64,000 bases of DNA from Bradyrhizobium sp. ISRA464 (GTDB lineage Bacteria > Pseudomonadota > Alphaproteobacteria > Rhizobiales > Xanthobacteraceae). The notes beneath the pieces were generated by a model. It was not told where the DNA came from. It ran no database searches and was given only the letters and a program-made list of their open reading frames with translations. Numbering within the stretch: position 1 is the first letter of the stretch; the number at the start of each line of letters is the position of its first letter. The stretch lies in NCBI RefSeq assembly GCF_029910095.1, contig NZ_CP094526.1, positions 5,208,001 through 5,272,000 on the forward strand. The letters are read 5' to 3'. Below, in pieces: positions 1 through 11,291 of this stretch. The position numbers and the translations under genes are program-made.

Positions 1-330
1 GAGTGCGCATGAGGCGGACGGTGAAGTCGTGCAGGCCTGACGCCCTAGCGGCAGGTGTCTCATCAGTAAGAGGAGGAGCTCTCACTGATGACGGTGACAA
101 CAAAGCCCAGTCTCGCCGGGGAGAGCACGTATAAGCCGTAAACCATCGCGCAGGGAAAGCCGGGATTGCTCCGGTTTCACCTGTGGTCCTACCTCCCGAG
201 CTTTCCATTTGCACGGGACCCATGGGTGCGATCGGCACCCGGCTTTCCCTGCGCCCTCTGATCAAGGAGAGGGCGGAACGAAGTGCAAAGCTCGGACAGA
301 TCGTGTCGCGAGAATGCAAGGGTGCGTCCC
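1..330. repeat. Dispersed long repeat, intact (IS-free) copy
   Basis: This stretch is the reverse complement of the repeat at about 34712-36064. Bases 11-46 match 36029-36064 and bases 47-330 match 34712-34986, with an IS481-type element splitting the second copy. It contains paired arms CGCAGGGAAAGCCGG (about 150-164) and CCGGCTTTCCCTGCG (about 239-253), so it can fold. No convincing gene is present; the short open frames here are typical spurious frames of this repeat. The family resembles dispersed repeats I recall from Bradyrhizobium genomes, which is recollection and not a search. Confidence 0.75.
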
Positions 331-341
331 CATCCACTTCT

Positions 342-442
342 GTCATCGCCCGGCTCGACCGGGCGATCCAGTACGCCGCGGCCTCTCGGTCAAGCTCAGC
401 GTCTCTGGAATACTGGATCACCCGCATGCGCGGGTGATGACA
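342..442. repeat. REP-like palindromic repeat
   Basis: Two small hairpins (GCCCGGCTCGACCGGGC near 349-365 and CACCCGCATGCGCGGGTG near 421-438) are bracketed by inverted GATCCAGTA (366-374) and TACTGGATC (411-419). This is the shape of an alphaproteobacterial intergenic mosaic element. The rest of 443-556 holds nothing recognisable before the first gene. Confidence 0.6.
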
Positions 443-556
443 CCGAGCAAGCTCCTTGACAGTTGAATCGGAAACGTTACCCACGTCATCCTGGCGACTA
501 GCGCGTCGCGCCTGCGCCCCTTTGCCCGCCTGGCGCCTTGGTCTACAAGCATCGCC

Positions 557-1471
557 ATGACAGACTCCTCGACCCCAACCCTCCCGTTCGACGAGCTGAC
601 GCGCGCCATCCAGGCCCGCCGCTCCATCTATGGCGCAATCAGCGGGCTGCGCCTTGATCGGGCCGCGCCCGGCGAAGCCTGGTCGAGCCTGGCCTATCGC
701 CCGGAGTTCGTCGGCGACACCGAGACCGGCGTCCTGCATGGCGGCGTCGTCACCGCCATGCTCGACGAGAGCTGCGGCATGGCGGTGCAGCTCGCGCTCG
801 ACGGCAGCCGCGCGATCGCAACGCTCGACCTGCGGATCGATTACCAGAAGCCTGCGACGCCGGGCCTCGATATCCGCGCGCACGCGGTCTGCTATCGCGT
901 CACCCGCCTGATCGCCTTCGTGCGCGCGACCGCCTACCAGGAGTCCGAGGACGATCCGGTCGCCACCGCGACTGCCTGCTTCATGATCGATGCCAACCGG
1001 AGCAACATGCTGATGGATCGCGCATCGGCTATCGGCACGTCGTTGCCGACCCTCGCCGCGGCGGACGATCCGGACGGGCCGTTCGCCGGCAGCCCGTTCG
1101 CACGGTGTCTCGGAATCCGCGCCGGCCGCGACGACACGCTGGTCATGCCGTTCTCGCGACAGATCATCGGCAACCCGATCCTGCCCGCTATACATGGCGG
1201 CATCACCGGCGCCTTCCTTGAGACGACGGCGATCGTCGGTGTCACGCGCGAGCTCGGCGTCGAGGCGCGGCCGAAGCCGATCGGTCTCACCATCAACTAT
1301 CTGCGCTCCGGTCGTGCGCTCGACAGCCACGCCCGGGTGTCGATCGTCAAGCAGGGCCGGCGCGTCGTCGCGTTCGAGGCGCAGGCCTGGCAGGACGATC
1401 CGGCCAAGCCGATCGCGTCGGCCTTCGGTCACTTCATGCTGCGGCCGACGCCGGGCCTCGATGAGGGATAG
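557..1471 (+). CDS. Tandem hotdog-fold (PaaI-type) thioesterase family protein
   Basis: The 304-residue protein carries two consecutive hotdog domains. The first spans about residues 15-150, with the PaaI-like motif VLHGGVVTAMLDESCG. The second spans about 175-300, with the related motif AIHGGITGAFLETTAI. Family members hydrolyse acyl- or aryl-CoA thioesters; the acidic residue after HGG is the usual catalytic position (D in the first copy, E in the second). A double hotdog in one chain is a known layout that replaces a homodimer. The gene stands alone between repeats and the convergent cbb operon, so context gives no substrate. It is cytosolic with no signal peptide. The family call is firm; the substrate is unknown. 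Confidence 0.75.
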   Translation: MTDSSTPTLPFDELTRAIQARRSIYGAISGLRLDRAAPGEAWSSLAYRPEFVGDTETGVLHGGVVTAMLDESCGMAVQLALDGSRAIATLDLRIDYQKPATPGLDIRAHAVCYRVTRLIAFVRATAYQESEDDPVATATACFMIDANRSNMLMDRASAIGTSLPTLAAADDPDGPFAGSPFARCLGIRAGRDDTLVMPFSRQIIGNPILPAIHGGITGAFLETTAIVGVTRELGVEARPKPIGLTINYLRSGRALDSHARVSIVKQGRRVVAFEAQAWQDDPAKPIASAFGHFMLRPTPGLDEG

Positions 1472-1494
1472 GCGTCTGGACGCGCCGCGAACGC

Positions 1495-2328
1495 TCATCC
1501 ACCTGGCGTCAAAATCGCTTGCTTCGCCGCGTGCCAGCTCGCCTCGTCGGGTGCGCACAGCAGCCCGCCCGCCAGATTGACGGGCTTGTAGGGTGATCCG
1601 TCGAAATGCGCGCTGTATCCGCCGGCCTCGCGATGCAGCAGCCAGCCGGCGGCGTGATCCCACGGCATCAGCTTGTTGTAGAACAGCAGATGGCAATGCC
1701 CCGACGCCGCCATGCGGTATTCATGCGCGGAGCATCTCAGCCATGCGCTCATGCCGAGTTTCGACAGGTTGCCGGTGACGGTGGTTCGCAGTGGCTCCGG
1801 AACGAAATTGACGCCGATCACCGCATCCATCTCTTTGACCGGCGCGGCTGCGGCGACCTTGAGGTCGTGGCGCTTGCCGTCCTGGGCCGCGAGCCAGGCG
1901 CCCTCGCCGCGCAGCGCGAAGGCGGTGTCGCTGCAGACCGGATCGTGAATCGCGCCGAACACGATCTCGCCGCGCATGGTAGCGGCAACCATGCTGCCGA
2001 ACAGCGGCAGGCTGGAGGTGAAGTTTCGCGTGCCGTCGATCGGGTCGATGATGAAGGCAAGCTCCGCCGTGCCGACCTGATCGAGCGCGGCCGGATCGCG
2101 CGCCGTCCCCTCCTCGCCGATGATGGCGGCGCCTGGAAAGGCGCGCAGCAGCGCCGCCGAGATCGCCTGCTCGGCAGCCTCATCGGCTTCGGTCACCACG
2201 TCGAAGGCGGAGGTCTTGGTGCGGACCTCGATCTCCCGCACGCGGCGGAACCGCGGCATGATCTCGGTGCGGCCGACGTCGGCCAGGATGTTTCCGATGA
2301 TCAGCGCATCGGCATGGGACAGTTTCAC
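1495..2328 (-). CDS. Inositol monophosphatase family phosphatase
   Basis: The 277-residue protein has the lithium-sensitive phosphatase signature: GEEG (about residues 71-74), the metal-binding IDPIDGTRNF (about 95-104) and the C-terminal PWDHAAGWLLHREAGG (about 220-235). The family includes inositol monophosphatase, histidinol phosphatase and FBPase-like enzymes; the sequence does not decide among these. It starts with GTG behind GGAGAA. It lies 108 bp downstream of cbbY on the same strand and may be the last gene of the cbb operon, where a sugar-phosphate phosphatase would make sense, but that is inference. Confidence 0.75.
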   Translation of the reverse strand: MKLSHADALIIGNILADVGRTEIMPRFRRVREIEVRTKTSAFDVVTEADEAAEQAISAALLRAFPGAAIIGEEGTARDPAALDQVGTAELAFIIDPIDGTRNFTSSLPLFGSMVAATMRGEIVFGAIHDPVCSDTAFALRGEGAWLAAQDGKRHDLKVAAAAPVKEMDAVIGVNFVPEPLRTTVTGNLSKLGMSAWLRCSAHEYRMAASGHCHLLFYNKLMPWDHAAGWLLHREAGGYSAHFDGSPYKPVNLAGGLLCAPDEASWHAAKQAILTPGG

Positions 2329-2436
2329 GCGGCGTTCTCCTGCGGTGAGTCGGGATCTTACAGCAGAAATGTGACCGCGTGGCCGCCGGCGATGCTGGTA
2401 TCCGATCTCCCCGTTCGCCGCGGCTCGGATGTGGCC

Positions 2437-3153
2437 TCAGTAGTCGATTTCGGAGAGATAGCCGACCACCAGCAAGGCTCCGGTGAAGTCATCCTCGCCA
2501 AAATAGGCGCTGCGGGTGATGACGGCAGGAATGCCGGCGCGCGACGCGGCCATGAGACCGTTGCCGGAATCCTCGATGGCGATGCAGTCCGCCGGCCCGA
2601 GCCCGAGCCGGGCCAGCACCTCGACATAGACATCGGGCGCCGGCTTCTTGCGGGGCACGTCGTCGCCGGCAACGATGGTCTCGAACAGATCGGCCCAGTC
2701 AAGGCCGAGTGCGACCGCGAGCAGCGCATCGATATTGCCATGCGAGGTCGTCGTGGCGATCGCCAGCCGCTGGCCGCGGCTCCGCGCACTCCGGAGCCAG
2801 GCTCTCACACCCGGCCGCAGCGGGCAGCCGCCAGCCGCTATCAGCGCGGCATAGCGCGCGGTCTTGATCCTGTGCAGGTCGGCGATATCGGCAAATGTCA
2901 GCGACGGAGTGGCGTTGCGCTGGTCGAACGCGCGGATGCGCTCCTTGCCGCCGGCGACGCGGAGCAGCCGCCCATAGGTGACCTTGTCCCAGGACCAGTC
3001 GAGGCCGGCTTCGGCGAACGCCTCGTTGAAGGCGCGGCGATGCACCTCCTCGGTTTCGGCGAGCGTCCCGTCGACATCGAAGATCAGCGCGCGGGCGCTC
3101 GCGATGACATCGCGCATCCCGGCGGTCCGGATCGCTGCGAGCGCCTGGTTCAT
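2437..3153 (-). CDS. cbbY: CbbY, HAD-family sugar-bisphosphate phosphatase
   Basis: This is a 238-residue HAD hydrolase. The nucleophile motif [19 protein letters not shown] sits at about residues 24-42 and the acidic motif [14 protein letters not shown] near 198-211. In red-type RuBisCO operons CbbY removes xylulose-1,5-bisphosphate, a misfire inhibitor of RuBisCO, giving xylulose 5-phosphate. Its ATG overlaps the TGA of cbbX (ATGA at 3150-3153), so the two are translationally coupled, as expected for a repair pair. The [11 protein letters not shown] motif plus position directly after cbbX makes this assignment strong. Confidence 0.9.
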   Translation of the reverse strand: MNQALAAIRTAGMRDVIASARALIFDVDGTLAETEEVHRRAFNEAFAEAGLDWSWDKVTYGRLLRVAGGKERIRAFDQRNATPSLTFADIADLHRIKTARYAALIAAGGCPLRPGVRAWLRSARSRGQRLAIATTTSHGNIDALLAVALGLDWADLFETIVAGDDVPRKKPAPDVYVEVLARLGLGPADCIAIEDSGNGLMAASRAGIPAVITRSAYFGEDDFTGALLVVGYLSEIDY

Positions 3154-4076
3154 CGTCCTTCGCCTGCCGTCCCCTTGGTGAACACGCGGCTCGCCAGCAC
3201 GTCGCCGGCTTCGATCGACATCACGTCGTCAGCAGTGAGCGTGCGATCGAGCTTGGCCACGATCCGGTTGGCCTGGCGCAGCCGGATACGATCCAGCGCG
3301 TTGCGGATCGAGCGTGCGTTGGAGAACAAGGGCTGCACCTTGCGTGCAGCGATGTAGCGGATGAAGGCCTCGCGTGCTTCGGGAGAGAAACGATAGTTCT
3401 GCTGCTGCAGCATCAGCTCGGCGATCCAGAGCAGCTCTGCGTCCGAATAGTCAGGGAAGTCGACATGGTGCGCGATGCGCGACCGGAAGCCGGGATTGCT
3501 CTGGAAGAACTTTTCCATCCGGTCGCCATATCCGGCCAGGATCACCACCAGGTCCTCGCGCTGCTGCTCCATCACCTGCAGCAGGATCTCGATCGCTTCC
3601 TGGCCGTAGTCGCGCTCGTTCTCGGGCCGATAGAGATAATAGGCCTCGTCGATGAACAGCACGCCGCCCATCGCCTTCTTCAGGATCTCCTTCGTCTTCG
3701 GCGCCGTGTGGCCGATATATTGCCCGACGAGATCGTCGCGCGTGACGCTGATGACGTGGCCGCGGCGTACGAAGCCGAGGCGATGCAGAATGCCGGCCAT
3801 CCTGAGCGCCACTGTGGTCTTGCCGGTGCCGGGATTGCCGGTAAACGACATGTGCAGGGTCGGGAATGTAGTCGCGAGCGCCATCTTCTGCCTGATGCGC
3901 TCGACCAGCAGCAACGACGCGATTTCGCGGATGCGCGTCTTCACCGGCTTGAGCCCGATCAGTTCGGAATCGAGCTGGTCGAGCACCGCACCGATGCCGA
4001 GATCGGCGAATTCATGCCGGAGGTCGACGGTCTCGATTGGCGTCTCGCGGACTTGTTCTTGTGTTTGCGTCATCAT
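3150..4076 (-). CDS. cbbX: CbbX, red-type RuBisCO activase (AAA+)
   Basis: The 308-residue AAA+ ATPase has Walker [10 protein letters not shown] (residues 80-88), pore loop [10 protein letters not shown] (115-124) and Walker [13 protein letters not shown] (about 137-148), the usual CbbX layout and length. CbbX hexamers pull on the C-terminal tail of red-type CbbL to release inhibitory sugar phosphates. Two adjacent ATG codons (4076 and 4073) follow GAGAGG; the second has the better spacing. The frame is open further upstream, but that part is antisense-like and overlaps cbbS, so I reject it. It lies 106 bp after cbbS with a hairpin in the gap. Confidence 0.92.
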   Translation of the reverse strand: MMTQTQEQVRETPIETVDLRHEFADLGIGAVLDQLDSELIGLKPVKTRIREIASLLLVERIRQKMALATTFPTLHMSFTGNPGTGKTTVALRMAGILHRLGFVRRGHVISVTRDDLVGQYIGHTAPKTKEILKKAMGGVLFIDEAYYLYRPENERDYGQEAIEILLQVMEQQREDLVVILAGYGDRMEKFFQSNPGFRSRIAHHVDFPDYSDAELLWIAELMLQQQNYRFSPEAREAFIRYIAARKVQPLFSNARSIRNALDRIRLRQANRIVAKLDRTLTADDVMSIEAGDVLASRVFTKGTAGEGR

Positions 4077-4093
4077 CCTCTCGCATCGAAAAG

Positions 4094-4123
4094 CTCCGTC
4101 GCCGCGCGGCAGCGACGACGGAG
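4094..4123 (-). other. Hairpin in the cbbS-cbbX gap
   Basis: Inverted arms CTCCGTCG (4094-4101) and CGACGGAG (4116-4123) lie between cbbS and cbbX with no T run. By analogy with other RuBisCO operons such a hairpin could protect the cbbLS transcript or lower cbbX expression. Only the hairpin itself is seen in the sequence. Confidence 0.45.
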
Positions 4124-4182
4124 AAGTGCATCCGGACCAGGACGGCCGAGGGAGCAATCCGCCTGGCTTCAACCGGACGCGG

Positions 4183-4608
4183 TCACTGGTCGGCGTAGCG
4201 CTCCCCCTCGGGGCGCGTGGCGGCATAGGCATGCGTCGCGTAGCGGATGTTGCGCCCGACGGATTCCCGGCGGTCGAGCCGGAAGCCCGGCTCCTCCCGT
4301 GGCCGGTTGACGATGAAGGAGATGCGGACCGACTCCCAGCCGTGGCTGGAATCGAAGCCGGAGATCCGGATGTAGCGATCGCCATAGACGCGACGGCAGT
4401 CAGCGAGCTCCTTCATGATGCCTGCGGCGTCCCGCAGGTCGAACATCGGCAGGCCCCACATCTCCCAATAGGTGTTGCGGGGATGCGGATCATCGGTGAA
4501 CTCGATGTTCACCGCCCAGCCCTTGTCGAGGCAATATTGCACCTGCGCCGAAATCTGCTCGTCGGTGAGATCAGGCAGGAACGAAAAGCAGCCCTGGGTT
4601 ATGCGCAT
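4183..4608 (-). CDS. cbbS: RuBisCO small subunit, form IC
   Basis: The 141-residue protein begins [19 protein letters not shown], the standard N-terminus of red-type small subunits. It has the long C-terminal extension after VNRP that forms the beta-hairpin lining the central solvent channel in form IC/ID enzymes. It assembles with CbbL as L8S8. It starts 12 bp after the cbbL stop codon. Red-type small subunits are about 125-140 residues, so the length fits. Confidence 0.95.
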   Translation of the reverse strand: MRITQGCFSFLPDLTDEQISAQVQYCLDKGWAVNIEFTDDPHPRNTYWEMWGLPMFDLRDAAGIMKELADCRRVYGDRYIRISGFDSSHGWESVRISFIVNRPREEPGFRLDRRESVGRNIRYATHAYAATRPEGERYADQ

Positions 4609-4620
4609 GAGAAACTCCTG

Positions 4621-6111
<1,491 letters not shown>

Positions 6112-7194
6112 TCAGGCCGCCTGTGTCATCTTTCCGATCTGCGGATCGAGGGTGCCGGAGCGATAGCGCTTGGCCATCTCCGGCAGTGGAACCACCTTGA
6201 TCTTCCCGGCATTGCCGGCCGTGCCGAACTGCTCGAAGCGGTCGCGGCAGAGCTCGCGCAATGCGTCCATCGCGGGTTTCAGGAACTTGCGCGGGTCGAA
6301 CTCGCTCTTCGCCTGCACGGCAACCTTCCGGAACGCTGCGGCCATCGCGAGGCGGCAATCGGTGTCGATATTCACCTTGCGGACGCCGTGCCTGATGCCG
6401 CGGACGATCTCCTCGACCGGCACGCCCCAGGTCTGCGGCATCTCGCCGCCGAACTGGTTGAACAAGTCCTGCAACGGCTGCGGCACCGAGGACGAGCCGT
6501 GCATCACCAGATGCGTGTTAGGCAGCCGCGTATGGATTTCCTCGACCACGCGCATCGCCAGGATCTCACCGTCAGGCTTGCGCGTGAACTTGTAGGCGCC
6601 GTGCGAGGTGCCCATCGCGATCGCAAGCGCATCGACCTTGGTGGCGCGGACGAAGTCGACGGCCTGCTCCGGATCAGTCAGGAGCTGGTCATGGCTGAGC
6701 TGGCCCTCGACGCCATGGCCGTCCTCCTGCTCGCCGCCGCCGTGCTCCAGCGAGCCGAGGACGCCGAGCTCGCCCTCGACCGAGGCGCCGACCCAGTGTG
6801 CCATCTCGACGACGCGGCGGGTGATGTCGACGTTGTAACCATAGTCCGCTGCGGTCTTGGCGTCCGCCTTCAGCGAGCCGTCCATCATGACCGAGGTGAA
6901 GCCGTAGCGGATCGCGGTGGCGCAGGTCGCCTCCTCGTTGCCATGGTCGAGATGCAGGCAGAGCGGGATCTGCGGGTACATCTCCTCCAGCGCATCGATC
7001 ATCTTCGCCAGCATGATGTCGTTGGCATAGGCCCGGGCGCCGCGCGAGGCCTGGATGATGACCGGCGCATCGCAGGCCGCCGCCGCCTCCATGATGGCAA
7101 GGCCCTGCTCCATGTTGTTGATGTTGAAGGCCGGCACGCCGTAGCCGCGCTCGGCGGCGTGATCCAGCAATTGCCTCAGGGTTATCCGAGCCAT
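6112..7194 (-). CDS. cbbA: Fructose/sedoheptulose-bisphosphate aldolase, class II (Calvin cycle)
   Basis: The 360-residue zinc-dependent aldolase has the ligand motif HLDHGNE (H81, D83, H84), the second zinc region SVEGELG near 139-145 and VMHGSSSVP near 229-237. The length and the [10 protein letters not shown] insert match the Calvin-cycle CbbA subtype. It condenses triose phosphates to fructose bisphosphate, and dihydroxyacetone phosphate with erythrose 4-phosphate to sedoheptulose bisphosphate. It lies between cbbT (12 bp gap) and cbbL (27 bp gap), as in other cbbFPTALS operons. Confidence 0.93.
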   Translation of the reverse strand: MARITLRQLLDHAAERGYGVPAFNINNMEQGLAIMEAAAACDAPVIIQASRGARAYANDIMLAKMIDALEEMYPQIPLCLHLDHGNEEATCATAIRYGFTSVMMDGSLKADAKTAADYGYNVDITRRVVEMAHWVGASVEGELGVLGSLEHGGGEQEDGHGVEGQLSHDQLLTDPEQAVDFVRATKVDALAIAMGTSHGAYKFTRKPDGEILAMRVVEEIHTRLPNTHLVMHGSSSVPQPLQDLFNQFGGEMPQTWGVPVEEIVRGIRHGVRKVNIDTDCRLAMAAAFRKVAVQAKSEFDPRKFLKPAMDALRELCRDRFEQFGTAGNAGKIKVVPLPEMAKRYRSGTLDPQIGKMTQAA

Positions 7195-7206
7195 GGGGTC
7201 CTCCTT

Positions 7207-9219
7207 TCAGTTCGATCGACGGGACACACGCTTTGCCGCGGCGGTGACAGCGGCGGGCGTGATGCCGAATTGATGGTAGAGCACGTCGGCGGGCGCGGAG
7301 GCGCCGAAGCCGGTCATGCCGACAAACTCGCCGTCCTCTCCGAGCCACTTCGCCCAGTCGCCTTCGACTGCGGCTTCGACGCCGACGCGCGGCGCCTCGC
7401 CCAGAACCTTTGCGCGATAGTCGCTCGGCTGCTGGCGGAACAGGTCGAAGCACGGCGCCGAGACGACCGCGGCCTTGATCCCTGCTTCCGCCAGCAGCTT
7501 TGCGGCTTCGAGCGCGATCGACACCTCCGAACCCGTCGCAATCAGGGTGACGTCACGCGCGAAGTCGGGCTCGACGAGAACGTAGGCGCCGAGCGCGACC
7601 TGGTTGTCTTTGGTGCCGTCGCGAACCGTCGGCAACGCTTGCCGCGACAGGCAGAGGATCGATGGCGAGGTTTCGGCTTTCAGCGCGCAGTCCCAGGCTT
7701 CCGCCGTTTCGACCGCATCGGCCGGACGAAACACCAGCACGTTCGGGATGGCGCGCAGCGCAGCCAGATGTTCCACCGGCTGATGCGTCGGCCCGTCCTC
7801 GCCGAGCCCGATCGAGTCATGGGTCATCACGTGGATGACGCGGATCCCCATCAGCGCCGCAAGGCGGATCGCCGGCCGGCTGTAATCGGCGAAGGAAAGG
7901 AACGTGCCGCCATAGGGAATGAAGCCGCCATGCAGCGCGATCCCGTTCATCGCGGCGGCCATGCCGTGCTCGCGGATGCCATAATGAATGTAGCTGCCGT
8001 CGAGCGTTTCCGGCCGAACCGGCACTTGGGTCTTCGCCAGGGTCAGGTTGGAGTGCGTGAGATCCGCCGAACCGCCAAGCAGGTTCGGCAAGGCTTGCGC
8101 GATGACGTCGATCACCTGCTGCGACGCCTGTCTTGTCGCGAGCTTCGGCCGCTCAGACGCGAAGCGCGCCGTCAGCGTCGCCATCGCCTCGGTATAGGCG
8201 CAGGGCAATTTCCGGTTCAACGCATCATGGAACGGGGAACGCTCGCCGTTGCAGGCACTCCGCGACCGCTCGATCCAGGCGCGGCGGGCATCGCGGCCGC
8301 GCGCGCCGATCGCGCGCCATTCGGTCAGCGCAGCATCCGGCACGTCGAACGCCGGATACGGCCAGCCGAGCGCCGCACGGGTCTTGCCCACCTCCTCGGC
8401 GCCGAGCGGCGCGCCGTGGACCTTCTCGCTGCCCTGCCGGTTCGGCGCGCCGAACCCGATGACCGTGCGGCAGGCGATCAGCGACGGACGATCGCTGGCC
8501 TTGGCCTGCCGGATCGCCGCAGCGATGGCCTGCGGATCGTGGCCGTCGATGCTGCTGACGTTCCAGCCGCTCGCCTTGAACCGCGCGGCCTGGTCGTCGG
8601 AGCAGGACAAGGAGGTGGCGCCGTCGATCGAGATGCGGTTGTCGTCGAACAGCACGACCAGCCGGTTGAGCCGCAGATGGCCGGCGAGCGAGATCGCTTC
8701 GTGGCTGATGCCCTCCATCAGACAACCATCGCCGGCGATCACGTAAGTAAAGTGATCGACGAGGTCGTCGCCGAACCGCGCGTTCATCAGCCGCTCGGCG
8801 AGCGCCATGCCGACAGCCGTGGCAATGCCCTGCCCGAGCGGTCCGGTCGTCGTCTCCACACCGGGCGTATGACCATATTCAGGATGTCCCGGGGTCTTCG
8901 ATCCCCACTGCCTGAACGCCTTCAGCTGGTCGAGCGTCATGCTCTCGTAGCCCGTCAGATAGAGCAGCGCATAGAGCAGCATCGAGCCGTGACCGGCCGA
9001 CAGCACGAAGCGGTCGCGGTCCGGCCAGGCCGGATCGGTCGGGTCGAATTTGAGGAAGTCCGAGAACAGGACGGTCGCGACATCGGCCATGCCCATCGGC
9101 ATGCCCGGGTGGCCCGACTTCGCCTGTTCCACCGCGTCGATAGCGAGGAAGCGGATCGCGTTCGCCATCTCGGCATGGCTGACGCCGGGGCGGCTGGCTA
9201 CGGACGCAAGTGCGGTCAT
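7207..9219 (-). CDS. cbbT: Transketolase
   Basis: This is a 670-residue thiamine-diphosphate enzyme of usual transketolase length. The TPP motif [13 protein letters not shown] is near residues 155-167, with the cofactor-binding His in [13 protein letters not shown] near 63-75. The pyrimidine-binding domain has [14 protein letters not shown] and GEDGPTHQP. It regenerates ribulose 5-phosphate precursors in the reductive pentose phosphate cycle. Its ATG overlaps the cbbP stop (ATGA, 9216-9219). It is probably the operon-specific isozyme, with a second tkt elsewhere in the genome. Confidence 0.93.
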   Translation of the reverse strand: MTALASVASRPGVSHAEMANAIRFLAIDAVEQAKSGHPGMPMGMADVATVLFSDFLKFDPTDPAWPDRDRFVLSAGHGSMLLYALLYLTGYESMTLDQLKAFRQWGSKTPGHPEYGHTPGVETTTGPLGQGIATAVGMALAERLMNARFGDDLVDHFTYVIAGDGCLMEGISHEAISLAGHLRLNRLVVLFDDNRISIDGATSLSCSDDQAARFKASGWNVSSIDGHDPQAIAAAIRQAKASDRPSLIACRTVIGFGAPNRQGSEKVHGAPLGAEEVGKTRAALGWPYPAFDVPDAALTEWRAIGARGRDARRAWIERSRSACNGERSPFHDALNRKLPCAYTEAMATLTARFASERPKLATRQASQQVIDVIAQALPNLLGGSADLTHSNLTLAKTQVPVRPETLDGSYIHYGIREHGMAAAMNGIALHGGFIPYGGTFLSFADYSRPAIRLAALMGIRVIHVMTHDSIGLGEDGPTHQPVEHLAALRAIPNVLVFRPADAVETAEAWDCALKAETSPSILCLSRQALPTVRDGTKDNQVALGAYVLVEPDFARDVTLIATGSEVSIALEAAKLLAEAGIKAAVVSAPCFDLFRQQPSDYRAKVLGEAPRVGVEAAVEGDWAKWLGEDGEFVGMTGFGASAPADVLYHQFGITPAAVTAAAKRVSRRSN

Positions 9220-10091
9220 ATCGTTCGCCTCTTTCGTTCGATCAGTTGCAGGATCAGCGGGGTGAGGATGAGCTGCATCGCCAAATCGAGCTTCGCGCCA
9301 TGAACCACGATCGAGTTGGCGCGCGACATAAAGCTGTGCGGGATCATCGACAGCAGGTAGGGAAAATCGATGCCGCGCGGGTTCTTCAGCCGGATCACCA
9401 CCATCGATTCATCCGGCGTCGGGATCCAGCGCGCGATGAACGGGTTCGAGGTATCGACCGTCGGCACGCGCTGGAAGTTGATGTCGGTCTCGGTGAACTG
9501 CGGGCAGATGTAGTTCACGTAGTCGGGCATCCGCCGCAGGATGGTGTCGGTCACCGCCTCCGTGGAATAGCCGCGATGGCTGCGGTCGCGATGCAGCTTC
9601 TGGATCCATTCGAGGTTGATGACCGGGACGACGCCGATCTTGAGGTCGGCATGCTGCGCGACGTTCACCTTGTCGGTGACCACGGCGCCATGCAGGCCCT
9701 CGTAGAACAGCAGATCGGAATTTTCCGGCAACGGCTCCCACTCGGTGAAGGTGCCGGGCTTGGCGCCGTAAAGCCGCGCCTCCTCCTCGTCGTGCACATA
9801 GTGGCGCGTCGTTCCGGTGCCGGTCTCGGCATAGTCGCGGAACAGCTTCTCCAGCTCCTCGAACAGGTTGGTCTCGGGGCTGAAATGGCTGAAATGCTTG
9901 TTGCCGTGCTCAGCCTTCTCCAGCATCTTGCTGCGCATCTCGGCGCGGTCGTAGCGGTGGAACGCATCGCCCTCAATGTAGGCCGCGACCACATTCTCCC
10001 GACGGAAGATGTTCTCAAACGTCTTCTTCACCGAGGTGGTGCCGGCGCCGGACGAGCCGGTGATCGAGATGATGGGATGTCGACGTGACAT
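9216..10091 (-). CDS. cbbP: Phosphoribulokinase (bacterial octameric type)
   Basis: The 291-residue kinase makes ribulose 1,5-bisphosphate from ribulose 5-phosphate and ATP. The P-loop GSSGAGTTS is at residues 12-20, followed by [12 protein letters not shown] (about 38-49) typical of bacterial PRK, and EGLHGAVV in the middle. I chose the ATG at 10091 because GAGGGGG precedes it by 6 bp and bacterial PRK begins with this [16 protein letters not shown] arrangement; an upstream extension in the same frame has no support. It overlaps cbbT by 4 bp and follows cbbF after 10 bp. Confidence 0.95.
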   Translation of the reverse strand: MSRRHPIISITGSSGAGTTSVKKTFENIFRRENVVAAYIEGDAFHRYDRAEMRSKMLEKAEHGNKHFSHFSPETNLFEELEKLFRDYAETGTGTTRHYVHDEEEARLYGAKPGTFTEWEPLPENSDLLFYEGLHGAVVTDKVNVAQHADLKIGVVPVINLEWIQKLHRDRSHRGYSTEAVTDTILRRMPDYVNYICPQFTETDINFQRVPTVDTSNPFIARWIPTPDESMVVIRLKNPRGIDFPYLLSMIPHSFMSRANSIVVHGAKLDLAMQLILTPLILQLIERKRRTI

Positions 10092-10101
10092 GCGGTCCCC
10101 C

Positions 10102-11139
10102 TCAGCGGAACAGGCCGCGCCGTGCGAACAGCGGGGCATCGCTGCTCTCGAACAACGGCTCGACGGTCAGGTGGATCGCATCGACGTCGCGCACGGCGCG
10201 CGTCGATCCCATGATGAGGGGCACGCGCTGATGTGGCGTGCGTGCCGACAATTCAAGGATGCGCGACCGCCCGTTCGACGCGGCGCCGCCCGCCCATTCC
10301 ATGATCAGCGCGATCGGATGCGCCTCATAAAGCAGACGCAACCGGCCTTCGCGGTAGCCCGGGCGCGCATCCGCAGGGTAGAGGAACACGCCACCGCGCA
10401 TCAGGATACGGTAGGCCTCGGCCACCAGCGAGCCGATCCAGCGCATGTTGAAATCCTGGCCGTGCTCACCGTTGACGCCGGCAAGGCACCGGTCAATGTA
10501 GCTGCGCACCGCGCCGCTCCAGTGCCGTCGGTTCGACGCGTTGATGGCGAATTCCGACGCATCCGGCGGCACCCGCAGATCGCGCCCGGTCAGGACGAAC
10601 TCTCCGGTGCGCGGATCGAGCGTGAAGCAGTCGACACGCTGGTCGAGCGCCAGCACTAGCACGGTCTGCGGGCCGTAGATGAAGCAGCCGGCGGCACATT
10701 GCGCGGTGCCGGGCTCGAAGAAGGTCGAGATGATGTCGTGTGCTTTCGGCCTGATCGAGAAGATCGTGCCGACCGAGATGTTGTTCTCGAGATTGGCAGA
10801 TCCGTCCAGCGGATCGATCGCGACGCAAAGTGGCGCATCGGCGTCGAGCGTCTCCGGCAGTTCCGCCTCCTCCGACAACACGGCCGCGACCGGCGCGGTC
10901 CGCAGCGCGTCGCGCATCAGGCTGTCCGCAACGATGTCGATGGTCTTTTGGCGATCGCCGTCGGGATTGATGCCGCCGCTCTCACCGCCGATCCCGGCAA
11001 GGGAGCCGGCAGCAATGGTCCGTGCGAGCTCGACCGCTGCGCCGGCGAGCGCCTCGATCACCGCGACCGTGGCTGCACGCAAAGGGTTTTGCTGCGCCGG
11101 CCACTCCAGATGGGCATGCAACGAAGGACGAATCTCCAC
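10102..11139 (-). CDS. cbbF: Fructose-1,6-bisphosphatase class I
   Basis: The 345-residue enzyme is counted from a GTG at 11139 that follows GGGAGAGG. The open frame continues to 11217, into the divergent promoter, which is less likely. The metal and phosphate motifs are LSEE (88-91) and DPLDGSANLENN (109-120), with GGVFLYPAD further on, as in class I FBPases. In this operon it also probably handles sedoheptulose bisphosphate. It is the first gene of the cbb operon, facing cbbR. Confidence 0.93.
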   Translation of the reverse strand: MEIRPSLHAHLEWPAQQNPLRAATVAVIEALAGAAVELARTIAAGSLAGIGGESGGINPDGDRQKTIDIVADSLMRDALRTAPVAAVLSEEAELPETLDADAPLCVAIDPLDGSANLENNISVGTIFSIRPKAHDIISTFFEPGTAQCAAGCFIYGPQTVLVLALDQRVDCFTLDPRTGEFVLTGRDLRVPPDASEFAINASNRRHWSGAVRSYIDRCLAGVNGEHGQDFNMRWIGSLVAEAYRILMRGGVFLYPADARPGYREGRLRLLYEAHPIALIMEWAGGAASNGRSRILELSARTPHQRVPLIMGSTRAVRDVDAIHLTVEPLFESSDAPLFARRGLFR

Positions 11140-11251
11140 GGGCCTCTCCCTTTGATCGCGCCCACTTTGCCGAGGCTTCGACCGGCGACCCCACCGGAGT
11201 CGCCTCGCCACTATCAACGCGCGAATTGCCGAATTAGGGAAATTTTATTAT

Positions 11252-11268
11252 CTTTGGTCTCGCCAAAG
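11252..11268. promoter_or_regulatory. Palindrome in the cbbF-cbbR intergenic region, candidate CbbR site
   Basis: CTTTGG (11252-11257) and CCAAAG (11263-11268) form a perfect inverted repeat with a 5-bp spacer in an AT-rich stretch, 24 bp before the cbbR start and about 110 bp before the cbbF start. CbbR-type LysR regulators bind in this divergent region in the organisms studied. The palindrome is seen; that CbbR is the binder is inferred. Confidence 0.5.
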
Positions 11269-11291
11269 TATTCCTTATGGGAGGGCTCACC

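Noticed and set aside
183..466. Small open frames in the repeat at the left end
   Set aside because: They lie wholly in dispersed repeats and match the spurious frames of the second copy.
1606..3357. A 583-codon plus-strand frame opposite the phosphatase and cbbY genes
   Set aside because: Both minus-strand genes have clear motifs; the plus frame has none.
11140..11217. Longer N-terminus for cbbF beginning at 11217
   Set aside because: It would occupy the divergent promoter and add a basic stretch unlike FBPases; the GTG at 11139 has a good ribosome site.
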